Shown piece by piece: positions 37,502 to 47,488 of a stretch of 64,000 nt of DNA. Each line of letters begins with the position of its first letter. The first letter of the stretch is position 1. The stretch comes from Micropterus salmoides (lineage: Eukaryota > Chordata > Actinopteri > Centrarchiformes > Centrarchidae). Below the pieces are notes generated by a model. The model was given only the letters and a program-made list of their open reading frames with translations, was not told the DNA's origin and did no database searches. Position numbers and translations under genes: made by a program. The stretch spans positions 27,066,676 through 27,130,675 of the forward strand of contig NW_024044348.1 in the NCBI RefSeq assembly GCF_014851395.1, written 5' to 3'.

Positions 37502-38147
37502 CGTGGCGGTGACAGCCCGGCTGTTGGTGAGTGTCCTGTTTCTCCTTTCCCTCGCATTCTGGTTTCTGCTGTGCCTTCTCTCTCTCTCTCTCTCTGTGCT
37601 CTCCCCCTCTCCGCTCCGGAGCCCAGCTGGCTACCCACACCTGCTCCTCGTTAACCTCCATCCCCGGCTGCCGCACCTGCCAGCCATCAATCTCATCACG
37701 ACCAGTATTTCTACCTCGGCTTTCCACTCCATCCTCGCTCGATCGTCGCAGCTCCTGACATGGTGTCACCGCTTCGTTCTGGCTTTTTTGAAATTTCCCT
37801 TTGTTTCACATCCTTGTCACCTGCTAACTCAGTCTGTCTGTTTCCTCCCGCCAGGTTCACTCACCTCTGACTCCCTGTTCGGCCAGCCTCCTCCTCCACA
37901 ACGCCCTCCGGCTTCCCCCCCTTGCACCCCGCCGGGTCCCCAGTCACCGCATCCTCTCCTCCACATCTGCCAGCCTCCCTTGAACCTCCTGCCTAAGTAC
38001 CCTCCGCTCCTCCAGCTACTCAGTCCCCCGCGCGTCTGCCACTCCCCTTCTTTCCTCCCGTCCCTCCTCGTCCCCCTTTTCCTCAATAAACCTCTTTTTG
38101 AAACCCTCAGCGTGGCGTTTGGGTCCGTTCTGTCTCCTACCGTTACA
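37502..38147 (+). repeat. 5' LTR (646 bp)
   Basis: The LTR starts CGTGGCGGTGACAGCCCGG where the 3' copy has TGTCGCGGTGACAGCCCGG, so the terminal TG has mutated to CG. It ends at CTACCGTTACA. It contains a (CT)n tract (~37,575-37,596) and CAATAAACC near its end, a probable polyadenylation signal. Compared with the 3' LTR it lacks ~28 bp around 37,880 and has scattered substitutions. Confidence 0.93.
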
Positions 38148-38163
38148 GAACGATCAAGCCACT

Positions 38164-38960
38164 ATGGACCCAGCACGCTTCCCTCCTCATCCCCCCTCCA
38201 CCGACCCCACTCCGCTGGAAGTCATCTGCGCCGTCGCCTCCCAGGGGGCAGTTCTCGATCAGCACGTGGCCCGGCTCCAGTCTGTGTCCGACGCGCTCTG
38301 CTTCCTGGGCGAGGAGGTGCGGCGTCTCAGCGCGCGGGGGACCGACCCCTGCTCCACACGCCCTCTGTCTCCCTCTCAGTCTCCGCCTCGTTCTCTCTCC
38401 GCTGAGTTTGTTCCGAGTGCCCCAGTAGGCGCGTCCTCTCCCCGCGAGTTACCGGTTTCCCATCCTGATAAGTTCTCAGGCATTCTGGGCACGTTCTTGG
38501 TTCAGTGCGCCCTGGTGTTCAAGAGGCAACCAGTGTCTTTTCAGTCCGACGAGGCTAAGATCTGTTACGTCGCTGGGTTACTCCGCGACCGGCCCTGGCC
38601 TGGTACGCAGCCGTCAGTGAGGGTCAGCCCCACGTCCTCTCCTCCTACTCCTCCTTTGTTGAGGAGTCTCCGATCGCCCGGTGCGGGGAAGAGAGGCGCT
38701 GGATCACCTCCTCTCCCTCTGCCTCTGCCCTGCCATCCCCCGCGCTCCAATCGGCCGTCCCGCCAGTCCCGCCAGTGCTCCCAGCTCCCCCCGTACTCTC
38801 TGCCCCACCGTCTCCCGAGCCCATGCAGCTCGGCCGCACTCACCTCTCCCCGGAGGAACGCGAACGTCGCCGCCTCGCCGGGGAGTGTTTCTTCTGCGGT
38901 AAACCCGGTCACTTGTTGTCCGCCTGCCCTGTGTGCCCAAAAGCACCTGCTCACCAGTAG
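38164..38960 (+). pseudogene. gag: gag polyprotein of the gypsy element
   Basis: The start ATG at 38164 lies 16 nt after the LTR and begins MDPARFPPHPP. A capsid-like region follows (VSHPDKFSGILG, then VFKRQPVSFQSDEAKICYV), similar in style to sushi-group gag. One base appears to be lost near 38,592, throwing the frame off at LLRDR. The correct downstream frame continues to a CCHC zinc knuckle, CFFCGKPGHLLSAC (38,892-38,933), and stops at 38,960. Gag proteins form the particle and bind element RNA. The broken frame prevents a complete product. Confidence 0.88.
38936..38942 (+). promoter_or_regulatory. Candidate -1 ribosomal frameshift heptamer CCCAAAA
   Basis: In the gag zinc-knuckle frame the codons read TGC CCA AAA, giving the X XXY YYZ pattern C CCA AAA. 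Slipping back one base enters the pol frame, which overlaps gag by ~28 nt before the gag stop at 38,960. Position and phase match a gag-pol frameshift site. I did not identify a downstream pseudoknot. Confidence 0.6.
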
Positions 38961-40800
38961 GGTTGGGACTACTGGCGAGCAGGGTCCCCTCACCCAACCC
39001 CCGAGTCCTGCTCGATGCCTCCATTACCTGGGGGAATGTCACCCTTCCTCTCGTGGCCCTGATTGACTCGGGCGCGGACGAGAATTTTCTGGATTGCAAA
39101 ATAGCTTGCCGGCTTAAGATTCCCCAGGTCCCCTTAGATACCCCTCTTCACGCCACGGGTCTAAACGGCCAGCCCCTCACCACCGTCACCCACCGCACTC
39201 CCCGGTTACCACTTATCACCTCCGGCAATCACCATGAGTCCCTTGCCGCCCCTCTGGTTCTTGGTCTCCCCTGGTTAACCTCTCATAACCCCAATATCGA
39301 CTGGTCGCAGGGGATGATCAGGAACTGGAGTACTTCTTGTCATTCCTCGTGCCTCCTGTCTGCCCGAGCCCCCGGTAATTCGGCCCCACCTGTCTCTCCT
39401 CCTCTCCCTCCCGACCTGTCCGGTGTCCCCGACGTCTACCATGATCTGGCTCCAGTTTTTAGTAAAGACCAAGCCCTGTCGCTACCCCCCCACCGCCCCT
39501 ACGACTGCTCCATAGACCTCCTCCCGGACGCTCCCCTCCCTTCCAGTCATCTATACAACCTGTCGCGTCCGGAGAGGGAGTCCATGGAGCAGTACATCAA
39601 GGACTCCTTAGCCGCTGGCATCATTCGCCCTTCGTCCTCCCCGTTAGGAGCGGGCTTCTTTTTTGTAGCCAAGAAAGACAAGACCCTTTGCCCTTGTATC
39701 GATTACCGGGGGCTCAATGCCATCACCATTAAGAACAAATACCCCCTCCTGCTCATGGATTCGGCCTTTGAATCCCTCTCCCGGTCCACCATTTTTACTA
39801 AACTGGATTTACGAAATGCCTACCATCTGGTGCGGATCCGGGAGGGGGATGAATGGAACACCCCCCTCGGTCACTACAAGTACTTGGTCATGCCCTTTGG
39901 CCTTACCAACGCCCCCGCGGTTTTCCAAGCCTTAGTTAACGACGTTCTCCGTGATTTTCTCCAACGCTTTGTTTTCGTTTATCTTGATGATATCCTTATC
40001 TTCTCCCGCGACCCTGCCCAACACACAGAACATGTTCGTCTGGTCCTGCAGCGGCTTCTGGAGAACAGGCTTTTCGTTAAAGCAGAGAAATGTGAATTTC
40101 ACACACCCTCCGTCCAGTTCCTCAGTTTCATTATTGAAAGGGGGCGGCTCTGCGCCGACCCCTCGAAGATCCAGGAGGTCGCGGACTGGCCCACTCCCAC
40201 CTCCGTAAAGCAACTGCAACGCTTCCTCGGTTTCGCTAACTTTTACCGCCGCTTTATCCGCAACTTCAGCACCGTCACCGCCCCTCTCACTCGCCTCACT
40301 TCCACCTCGGTCCCTTTCGTCTGGTCTCCAGAGGCCGCTGCAGCCTTCTCCCACTTCAAGTCCCTGTTCACCTCCGCCCCCGTCCTCCTGACCCCTCCCT
40401 TCAGTTCGTGGTTGAGGTGGACGCCTCGGACGTGGGAGTCGGCGCCTGCCTCTCTTCAGCGCTCTGCCAAGGATAACAGACTTCACCCCTGCGCCTTCTT
40501 CTCCTGCCGTCTGTCCCCCGCCGAACATAATTACACCGTGGGGGACCGAGAACTGCTGGCTATTAAGCTGGCCCTGGAGGAGTGGAGGCACTGGCTAGAG
40601 GGGGCTGAACACCCTTTCCTAGTTCTGACAGATCACAAAAATCTTTCCTATATCCAGACCGCTAAAAGACTAAACTCCCGCCAGGCCCGGTGGGCCCTGT
40701 TCTTCAATAGGTTCAATTTCTCCCTCTCCTACTGTCCTGGATCCCGAAACACTAAACCAGACTCTCTCTCCCGGCTCTATTCCCCGGACACATCCTGCCC
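38942..40800 (+). pseudogene. pol: pol part 1: protease, reverse transcriptase, RNase H
   Basis: The frame is -1 relative to gag. The protease active site LIDSGADENFLD lies at ~39,059-39,094. Reverse transcriptase motifs follow: PLGAGFFFVAKKD, CIDYRGLNAIT, TKLDLRNAYHLVRI, the KYLVMPFGLTNAPAVFQ block, then catalytic YLDDIL (39,980-39,997). A connection region follows, with WPTPTSVKQLQRFLGFANF. RNase H begins at ~40,400 but a local double frame slip hides its first acidic motif (VEVDAS is readable only in another frame, ~40,412-40,429). The frame is regained by ~40,455, with RELLAIKLALEEWRHWLEG and TDHKNL present. The frame is lost again near 40,795. Confidence 0.93.
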
Positions 40801-42166
40801 TGCACCTGCCTCGTCGCCTCTGTGGTCTGGGAGGTGGAGTCCGCTGTCCGCCGCGCCAAGTCCACTGAACCCGGTCCCGGCCTCGAGCCCCCTAATTGCC
40901 TCTACGTCCTGTCGAGCGTCCGCTCCCAGGTTCTCCAGTGGGCGCACGCCTCCAGATTCAGTTGCCACCCCGGGATGGCCCGCACCCTCTTCCTACTTCG
41001 CCAGCGGTTCTGGTGGCCCTCCATGGATAAGGACTGTCGGTCCTTTGTGGCCGCCTGTGAGGTGTACACCCATGCCAAACCCTCGCATCAGCCACCCGCC
41101 GGTCTGCTCCGCCCCCTCCCGGTCCCCGGTCGCCCCTGGTCCCATATCGCCTTAGACTTCGTCACCGGTCTCCCCAAATCCAACGGAAACACTGTCATCC
41201 TCACCATCGTCGACCGTTTCTCTAAGTCCGCCCACTTTGTCCCCCTACCCAAACTCCCCACTTCCTTGGAAACCGCCTGCCTCCTCATCAACCATGTCTT
41301 CCGTCTGCATGGCATCCCGCTGGACATCGTCTCTGACCGGGGTCCTCAGTTCATATCTCAGGTCTGGAGAGCCTTCTGCTGCGCCTTTGGCGACACCGCC
41401 AGCCTTTCTTCAGGTTACCACCCCCAGACCAACGGGCAAACCGAGCGGGTCAACCAAGAACTGGGGGCGGCACTCAGGTGTGTGGCGTACAGGAACCCAG
41501 CCTCTTGGAGCTCTCAAATCCCCTGGATCGAATACGCCCATAACTCCCAGGTTTGCGCTGCCACTGGTATGTCCCCCTTCATGGGCTCTCTGGGCTACCC
41601 CCCCTGTTCCCGTCTCAGGAAGTGGAAGTGGCGGTCCTGTCAGTACGGGCCCACTTCCACCGCTGCCGGCGCATCTGGAGGGAGGCCACGGCCGCTCTGC
41701 AGCGCACCGCGGCCCGCAATCGCTGGTTGGCTGACCGTCACCGCACTCCAGCCCTCGCCTACCGGTCAGGACAACAAGTGTGGCTTTCCTCCAGAGACCT
41801 CCCCCTGCAAACCACTTCCAAGAAACTCGCCCCCTGGTTCATCGGCCCCTATCCCGTCAAGGCCGTCATCAACCCTCCATGGTTCGCCTGACCCTCCCCC
41901 ACTCACCTGAAGGTCCACCCGGTCTTCCATGTCTCACGTATAAAGCCGTCTTCACTAGCTCCCTCTCTGTACCAGTGGCAGCGCCTCCCCCTCCCCGGAT
42001 GATTGACGGACACCCCGCTTACATTGTACGCCGCCTCCTTGACGTGCGACGTAGAGGCCGAGGCTACCGGTACCTAGTGGACTGGGCCGGCTATGGCCCA
42101 GAGGAGCGCTCCTGGATTCCCGCCAGCCAAATCCTGGACCGTTCCCTCCTAACCGACTTCTACTGA
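40800..42166 (+). pseudogene. pol: pol part 2: integrase with C-terminal chromodomain
   Basis: The frame at 40,822 gives the HHCC-type zinc-binding region (WAHASRFSCHPG, then FVAACEVYTHAK). The second Cys of the usual C-x2-C is Tyr here. The catalytic core has Asp in IALDFVTG (codon 41,155), Asp in VSDRGPQF (41,335) and Glu in GQTERVNQ (41,443). This gives DD35E spacing. A frameshift near 41,580-41,640 moves the GPY/F-like part (KLAPWFIGPYPVK) into a second frame. Another shift near 41,880 moves the chromodomain (AYIVRRLLDV, YLVDWAGYGPEERSWIP) into a third. Chromodomains bias integration toward modified chromatin. The product is non-functional. Confidence 0.92.
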
Positions 42167-42210
42167 GCTCACCCGGACAAACCGAGGGGTCCGCCTGGAG
42201 GCGTCCGTTG

Positions 42211-42223
42211 AGGGGGGGGCCCC
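42211..42223 (+). other. Polypurine tract
   Basis: AGGGGGGGG followed by CCCC lies directly before the 3' LTR. This is the expected position of the plus-strand primer for reverse transcription. Confidence 0.6.
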
Positions 42224-42898
42224 TGTCGCGGTGACAGCCCGGCTGTTGTGTCCTGTTTCTCCTTTCCCTCGCATTCTGGTTTCTCCTGTGCCTTCTCTCT
42301 CTCTCTCTCTCTCTCTGTGTGCTCTCCCCCTCTCCGCTCGGGAGCCCGGCTGGCTACCCACACCTGCTCCTCGTTAACCATCCCCGGCCGCCGCACCTGC
42401 CAGCCATCAATCTCATCACGACCAGTATTTCTACCCTGGCTTTCCACTCCATCCTCGCTCGATCGTTGCAGCTCCTGATATGGTGTCACCGCTTCGTTCT
42501 GGCTTTGTTGAAATTTCCCTTTGTTTCACATCCTTGTCACCTGCTAACTCAGTCTGTCTGTTTCCTCCCGCCAGGTTCACTCACCTCTGCCTCCCTGTTC
42601 GGCCAGCCGGGCTTGCTCGCCAGCCTCCTCCTCTCGCCACCTCCACGATGCCATCCGGCTTCCCTCCCTTGCACCCCGCCGGGTCCCCAATCACCACATC
42701 CTCTCCTCCACATCTGCCAGCCTCCCTCGAACCTCCTGCCTAAGCACCCTCCGCTCCTCCAGCTACTCAGTCCCCCGCATCCTCGTCTGCCACTCCCCTT
42801 CTTTCCTCCCGTCCCTCCTCGTCCCCCTTTTCCTCAATAAACCTCTTTTTGAAACCCTCAGCATAGCATTTGGGTCCGTTCTGTCTCCTACCGTTACA
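42224..42898 (+). repeat. 3' LTR (675 bp)
   Basis: The LTR begins TGTCGCGGTGACAGCC and ends CTACCGTTACA, followed by the AGCAG duplication (42899-42903). It retains canonical TG...CA ends. Its extra bases relative to the 5' LTR lie mainly around 42,610-42,645. Confidence 0.93.
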
Positions 42899-42903
42899 AG
42901 CAG

Positions 42904-44100
42904 AAAGGAACAAGGCTGTAAAAACTATTTTCTTAAGCCTGTGGCCTCTTGTCATCATGTTGCCCTGGGGGACTGAAAGGACGTGTGAGAGGGACTGAAA
43001 GAGTATAGTGGTTTCCCCCAGAGAGGTGAAAGACAGACTCAGTTTGAAACACATCATGTAAGACATTTGTGCAAACATGTAAAATACATTACATTACATA
43101 CAATTTGTGTGCACACATCCAGTGCATATCTTCGTGCATTTGCATATTTGTAAATGTGTTTGGTTGTACACATTGTCAGTGTGTTTACATGTGTATAATG
43201 AAGTGAATATCATAACTATTGGAAACTGCAGTGCACTTCACAAGCAGAAACCACCATATTCCCCAGTTAAATCTGCGGCGAAACCAGAATCAGGCCAAAC
43301 CCAGGGTGAGCTGATGGCTTATGAATGCACAGGGACCTTATATGTACCCAACACATTCAGATTGTGCATTTAGCTTTTTGCCCCATTACAGGCAATATTA
43401 AGCCGAAGGGTGCAGGGCCCATTTCCAAAGAGCTGGCCTTTAATGAGAGATCAGAGGCTAGGTTTTATCATAGGCAATAAAACATGAGAACTGCGTGTCT
43501 GTTAATAAGACCCCAAGAGGATTGGAGAGGGGGGTGAAAGGCGTGGGATCCTAGGATCAAAGAAATGTCTGCCTGGAGAGTAGAGAGGAGAGGAATGGCA
43601 GAAAGAATGGACAAAAGGCAGTAGAATGAATTGATATAAAGCTGCATACAAAGTGAAAAAATAATAGATTGTGAAATATAATGGTCTTTTCCCACTTATT
43701 CCTCCATTTATGTATTATAGCAGCATATTGGTCTGTCTCCAGCTTGATAAGTGTGCTGCCTCTGCTTACATTATTTTCTATTCTTTGTTATTTGTGCATA
43801 GTTCATTGAAGTGTCTTTCTCATACTCAAAGAAGCCAAGAATTATGTAGAAGTATGATTTTACATGATTTTGTAAGGCTGCCATTACTCCTCGCATTAAA
43901 ATGTGTGGTCCACATCTAGACTGTGTCTAAATATGGCAAGTTGGATTACATTCACATCTGACATCAAAAAAAATTATCTGCTTTATAGATGAGATTTCTT
44001 TTCCTTGTCACAAAGCAAAACGCTTATATATCAATATATCTTTCAAACTGACTATAAACTCTTGTTTGTTACTTTATATTATGAAAATCTATTTTATAAA
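42904..44100. other. Unassigned DNA
   Basis: No gene is recognised. The only local feature is a palindrome-poor AT-rich stretch with short CA/TG patches around 43,080-43,200. Confidence 0.4.
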
Positions 44101-44175
44101 AGGGTGTACAGTTTAAAACATTAGAAACACCTTTAAATACAATGCAATTCAGCACAACACCACTGCTACAGCACA
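44101..44175. repeat. Dispersed repeat interrupted by a Tc1 insertion
   Basis: AACATTAGAAACACC and TAAATACAATGCAATTCAGC are words of a common fish repeat. The Tc1 element begins at the following TA, so this appears to be its host repeat. The match is recalled, not searched. Confidence 0.35.
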
Positions 44176-44177
44176 TA

Positions 44178-45767
44178 CAGGTGCTGGTCATATAATTAGA
44201 ATATCATCAAAAAGTTGATTTATTTCAGTAATTCCTTTCAAAAAAGTGAAACTTGTATAATGTATACATTCATTCCACACAGACTGATATATTTCAAGTG
44301 TTCATTCCTTTTAATTTTGATGATTACAACTGACAACTAATGAAAACCCCAAAATCAGTATCTCAAAAAATTAGAATATTGTGAAAAGGTTCAATATTGA
44401 AGACACCTGGTGCCACACTCTAATCAGCTAATTAACTCAAAACACCTGCAAAGGCCTTTAAATGGTCTCTCAGTCTAGTTCTGTAGGCTACACAATCATG
44501 GGGAAGACTGCTGACTTGACAGCTGTCCAAAAGACGACCAGTGACACCTTGCACAAGGAGGGCAAGACACAAAAGGTCATTGCTAAAGAGGCTGTCTGTT
44601 CACAGAGCTCTGTGTCCAAGTACATTAATAGAGAGGCGAAGGGAAGGAAAAGATGTGGTAGAAAGAAAGTGTACAAGCAATAGGGATAACCGCACCATGG
44701 AGAGGATTGTGAAACAAAACCCATTCAAAAATGTGGAGGAGATTCACAAAGAGTGGACTGCAGCTGGAGTCAGTGCTTCAAGAACCACCATGCACAGACG
44801 TATGCAAGACATGGGTTTCAGCTGTCGCATTCCTTGTGTCAAGCCACTCTTGAACAAGACACAGCGTCAGAAGCGTCTCGCCTGGGCTAAAGACAAAAAG
44901 GACTGGACTGCTGCTGAGTGGTCCAAAGTTATGTTCTCTGATGAAAGTAAATTTTGCATTTCCTTTGGAAATCAAGGTCCGAGTCTGGAGGAAGAGAGGA
45001 GAGGCACAGAATCCACATTGCTTGAAGTCCAGTGTAAAGTTTCCAGATTCAGTGATGGTTTGGGGTGCCATGTCATCTGCTGGTGTTGGTCCACTGTGTT
45101 TTCTGAGGTCCAAGGTCAACGCAGCTGTCTACTTCATGCTTCCTGCTGCTGACCAACTTTATGGAGATGCAGATTTCATTTTCTAACAGGACTTGGCACC
45201 TGCACACAGTGCCAAAGCTACCAGTACCTGGTTTAAGGACCATGGTATACCTGTTCTTAATTGGCCAGCAAACTCGCCTGACCTTAACCCTATAGAAAAT
45301 CTATGGGGCATTGTGAAGAGGAAGATGCGATATGCCAGACCCAACAATGCAGAAGAGCTGAAGGCCACTATCAGAGCAACCAGGGCTCTCATAACACCTG
45401 AGCAGTGCCACAGACTGATCGACTCCATGCCATGCTGCATTGCTGCAGTAATTTAGGCAAAAGGAGCCCCAACTAAGTGTTGAGTGCTGTACATGCTCAT
45501 AGTTTTCATGTTCATACTTTTCAGTTGGCCAACATTTCTAAAAATCCTTTTTTGTATTGGTCTTAAGTAATATTCTAATTTTCGGGGATTCTGAATTTGG
45601 GATTTTCATTAGTTGTCAGTTTTAATCATCACAATTAAATTAAATAAACATTTGAAATATATCAGTCTGTGTGTAATGAATGAATATAATATCCAAGTTT
45701 CACTTTTTGAATGGAATTACTGAAATAAATCAACTTTTTGATATTCTAATTATATGACCAGCACCTG
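44178..45767 (+). mobile_element. Tc1-like transposon, 1,590 bp, ~200-bp inverted repeats
   Basis: The ends read CAGGTGCTGGTCATATAATT in inverted orientation and are flanked by TA on both sides (44176-44177, 45768-45769). Inverted repeats extend over 44178-44380 and 45569-45767 with a modest number of mismatches. This is a long-inverted-repeat Tc1 architecture. The enclosed transposase is disrupted. Full length and recognisable ends suggest moderately recent decay. Confidence 0.95.
44498..45456 (+). pseudogene. Tc1-like DD34E transposase, inactivated
   Basis: The ATG at 44498 begins MGKTADLTAVQK. The N-terminal paired-like region includes VIAKEAVCSQSSVSKYI. A frameshift near 44,665-44,672 shifts into the frame holding CTSNRDNRTMERIVKQ and WSKVMFSDESKF (first Asp, codon 44,940). 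A second shift near 44,977 passes to the frame with VMVWGAMSSAGVGPL. An in-frame stop precedes QDLAPAH (second Asp, codon 45,190), and SPDLNPIENLW carries the Glu (codon 45,295). That is 34 residues between the last two. A short in-frame deletion is likely near VNAAVYFMLP. At least three lesions make it inactive. Confidence 0.92.
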
Positions 45768-45793
45768 TAAATGAGCGTTTTGGTGATGGTAGT

Positions 45794-45835
45794 CTTGTTT
45801 ACTCAGTCTGTGTAAACACAGACTGAGTAAACAAG
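45794..45835. repeat. Perfect palindrome, 20-bp arms, 2-nt centre
   Basis: The left arm is CTTGTTTACTCAGTCTGTGT (45794-45813). The centre is AA and the right arm (45816-45835) is its exact reverse complement. It starts 26 bp after the right end of the Tc1 element at 45767. Confidence 0.95.
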
Positions 45836-45889
45836 TGAGTTGGACTGCATTCGATTATATAGGTGTAATGAACAATTTTATATATATGT

Positions 45890-46206
45890 TTTAAGTAAGT
45901 AGCAATAGCACAGTGTAGAAATACTCCATTACAAGTTAAAGTCCTCAGAGATTATTTTATTTTATGTATTGTTCTGGTAGATTAACTATTAGACTAGATT
46001 AGATTAGATTAATAGCAATGCATTTATTTCATAAGATTATAGGTTTTGTATATAATAACTTGACCTGCAAAGTACCAAGGAACTTCAGCTGTTAATGCAG
46101 TAAAAAGCACACTTTTTTAGAGAAGAAGTAGTATCAAAAGGAAATACTTCTAAAGTGCCTCAAAAATTGTACAGTACTGAGTAAATGTACTTAGTTATTT
46201 TCCATC
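45890..46206. repeat. Dispersed repeat (AGTAAATGTACTTAGTTA end)
   Basis: The segment runs from GAAATACTCCATTACAAGTT to GAGTAAATGTACTTAGTTAT and ends TTTTCCATCACTGGC. These terminal words are typical of a very common fish repeat that includes poly-(AAGTA) sequence. Related words appear at 49,320-49,420 and 58,850-58,990. Confidence 0.5.
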
Positions 46207-46261
46207 ACTGGCTGGTAGAATGTATCATTTTTTAAATTCATTTAGACTGATTTTAAATATA

Positions 46262-47486
46262 CACTCACCTAAAGGAACATTATTAGGAACACCTGTTCAA
46301 TTTATTAATGCAATTATCTAATCAACCAATCACATGGCAGTTGCTTCAATGCATTTAGGGGTGTGGTCCTGGTCAAGACAATCTCCTGAACTCCAAACTG
46401 AATGTCAGAATGGGAAAGAAAGGTGATTTAAGCAATTTTGAGCGTGGCATGGTTGTTGGTGCCAGATGGGTCGGTCTGAGTATTTCACAATCTGCTCAGT
46501 TACTGGGATTTTCACGCACAACCATTTCTAGGGTTTACAAAGAATGGTGTGAAAAGGGAAAAAACATCCAGTACGCGGCAGTCCTGTGGGCGAAAATGCC
46601 TTGTTGATGCTAGAGGTCAGAGGAGAATGGGCCGACTGATTCAAGCTGATAGAAGAGCAACTTTCACTGGAATAACCACTCGTTACAACCGAGGTATGCA
46701 GCAAAGCATTTGTGAAGCCACAACACGCACAACCTTGAGGCGGATGGGCTACAACAGCAGAAGACCCCACCGGGTACCACTCATCTCCACTACAAATAGG
46801 AAAAAGAGGCTACAATTTGCAAGAGCTCACCAAAATTGGACAGTTGAAGACTGGAAAAATGTTGCCTGGTCTGATGAGTCTCGATTTCTGTTGAGACATT
46901 CAGATGGTAGAGTCAGAATTTGGCGTAAACAGAATGAGAACATGGATCCATCATGCCTTGTTACCACTGTGCAGGCTGGTGGTGGTGGTGGTGGTGTAAT
47001 GGTGTGGGGGATGTTTTCTTGGCACACTTTAGGCCCCTTAGTGCCAACTAGGCATCGTTTAAATGCCACGGCCTACCTGAGCATTGTTTCTGACCATGTC
47101 CATCCCTTTATGGCCACCATGTACCCATCCTCTGATGGCTACTTCCAGCAGGATAATGCACCATGTCACAAAGCTCGAATCATTTGAAATTGGTTTCTTG
47201 AACATGACAATGAGTTCACTGTACTGTGGCCCCCACAGTCACCAGATCTCAACCCAATAGAGCATCTTTGGGATGTGGTGGAACGGGAGCTTCGTGCCCT
47301 GAATGTGCATCCCACAAATCTCCATCAACTGCAAGATGCTATCCTATCAATATGGGCCAACATTTCTAAAGAATGCTTTCAGCACCTTGTTGAATCAATG
47401 CCACGTAGAATTAAGGCAGTTCTGAAGGCGAAAGGGGGTCAAACACAGTATTAGTATGGTGTTACTAATAATCCTTTAGGTGAGTG
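46262..47486 (+). mobile_element. Tc1-like transposon with short inverted repeats, 1,225 bp, nearly intact
   Basis: Ends CACTCACCTAAAGGA are inverted and flanked by TA (46260-46261, 47487-47488). Terminal inverted repeats are ~28-31 bp and differ by a 3-nt gap and a substitution. The transposase fills most of the element and has only two visible lesions. This is a different lineage from 44178-45767, judged by short ends, a different transposase N-terminus and different catalytic spacing. Confidence 0.95.
46410..47454 (+). pseudogene. Tc1-like transposase with one frameshift and one stop
   Basis: It starts MGKKGDLSNFERGMVVGA, with a helix-turn-helix-like QSAQLLGFSRTTISRVYKEW. A run of six A at 46559-46564 appears to hold one extra base. 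The frame then continues through a SCGRKCLVDARGQRRMGRL region. Catalytic residues are Asp in WSDESRF (codon 46,873), Asp in QQDNAPCH (47,152) and Glu in DLNPIEHLW (47,260). That is 35 residues between the last two. A TGA interrupts the frame at ~47,185-47,187, between the second Asp and the Glu. A GGT run encodes six Gly near 46,978-46,995. Reading then continues to TAG at 47,454. Confidence 0.93.
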
Positions 47487-47488
47487 TA

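Larger units (their letters stand above)
37502..42898 (+). mobile_element. Ty3/gypsy LTR retrotransposon (chromodomain type), complete-length but defective
   Basis: The ~5.4 kb element has two LTRs (37502-38147 and 42224-42898) and a 5-bp AGCAG target duplication. It encodes gag, zinc knuckle, aspartic protease, reverse transcriptase, RNase H, integrase and a terminal chromodomain, in Ty3/gypsy order. It is conspicuously GC-richer than the flanking DNA. Gag resembles the sushi group, the lineage related to domesticated mammalian retrotransposon-derived genes. At least five frameshifts plus LTR divergence show it is dead. No envelope-like frame is seen after the integrase. Confidence 0.95.

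Noticed and set aside
37829..38086. Long frames within the gypsy LTRs and antisense to gag and pol
   Set aside because: GC-rich retroelement DNA has few stops. These frames have no domains and overlap the real gag/pol or LTR sequence.
37502..42898. Endogenous retrovirus with envelope
   Set aside because: Domain order (RT, RNase H, integrase, chromodomain) and lack of an envelope-like frame indicate a Ty3/gypsy retrotransposon, not a vertebrate retrovirus.
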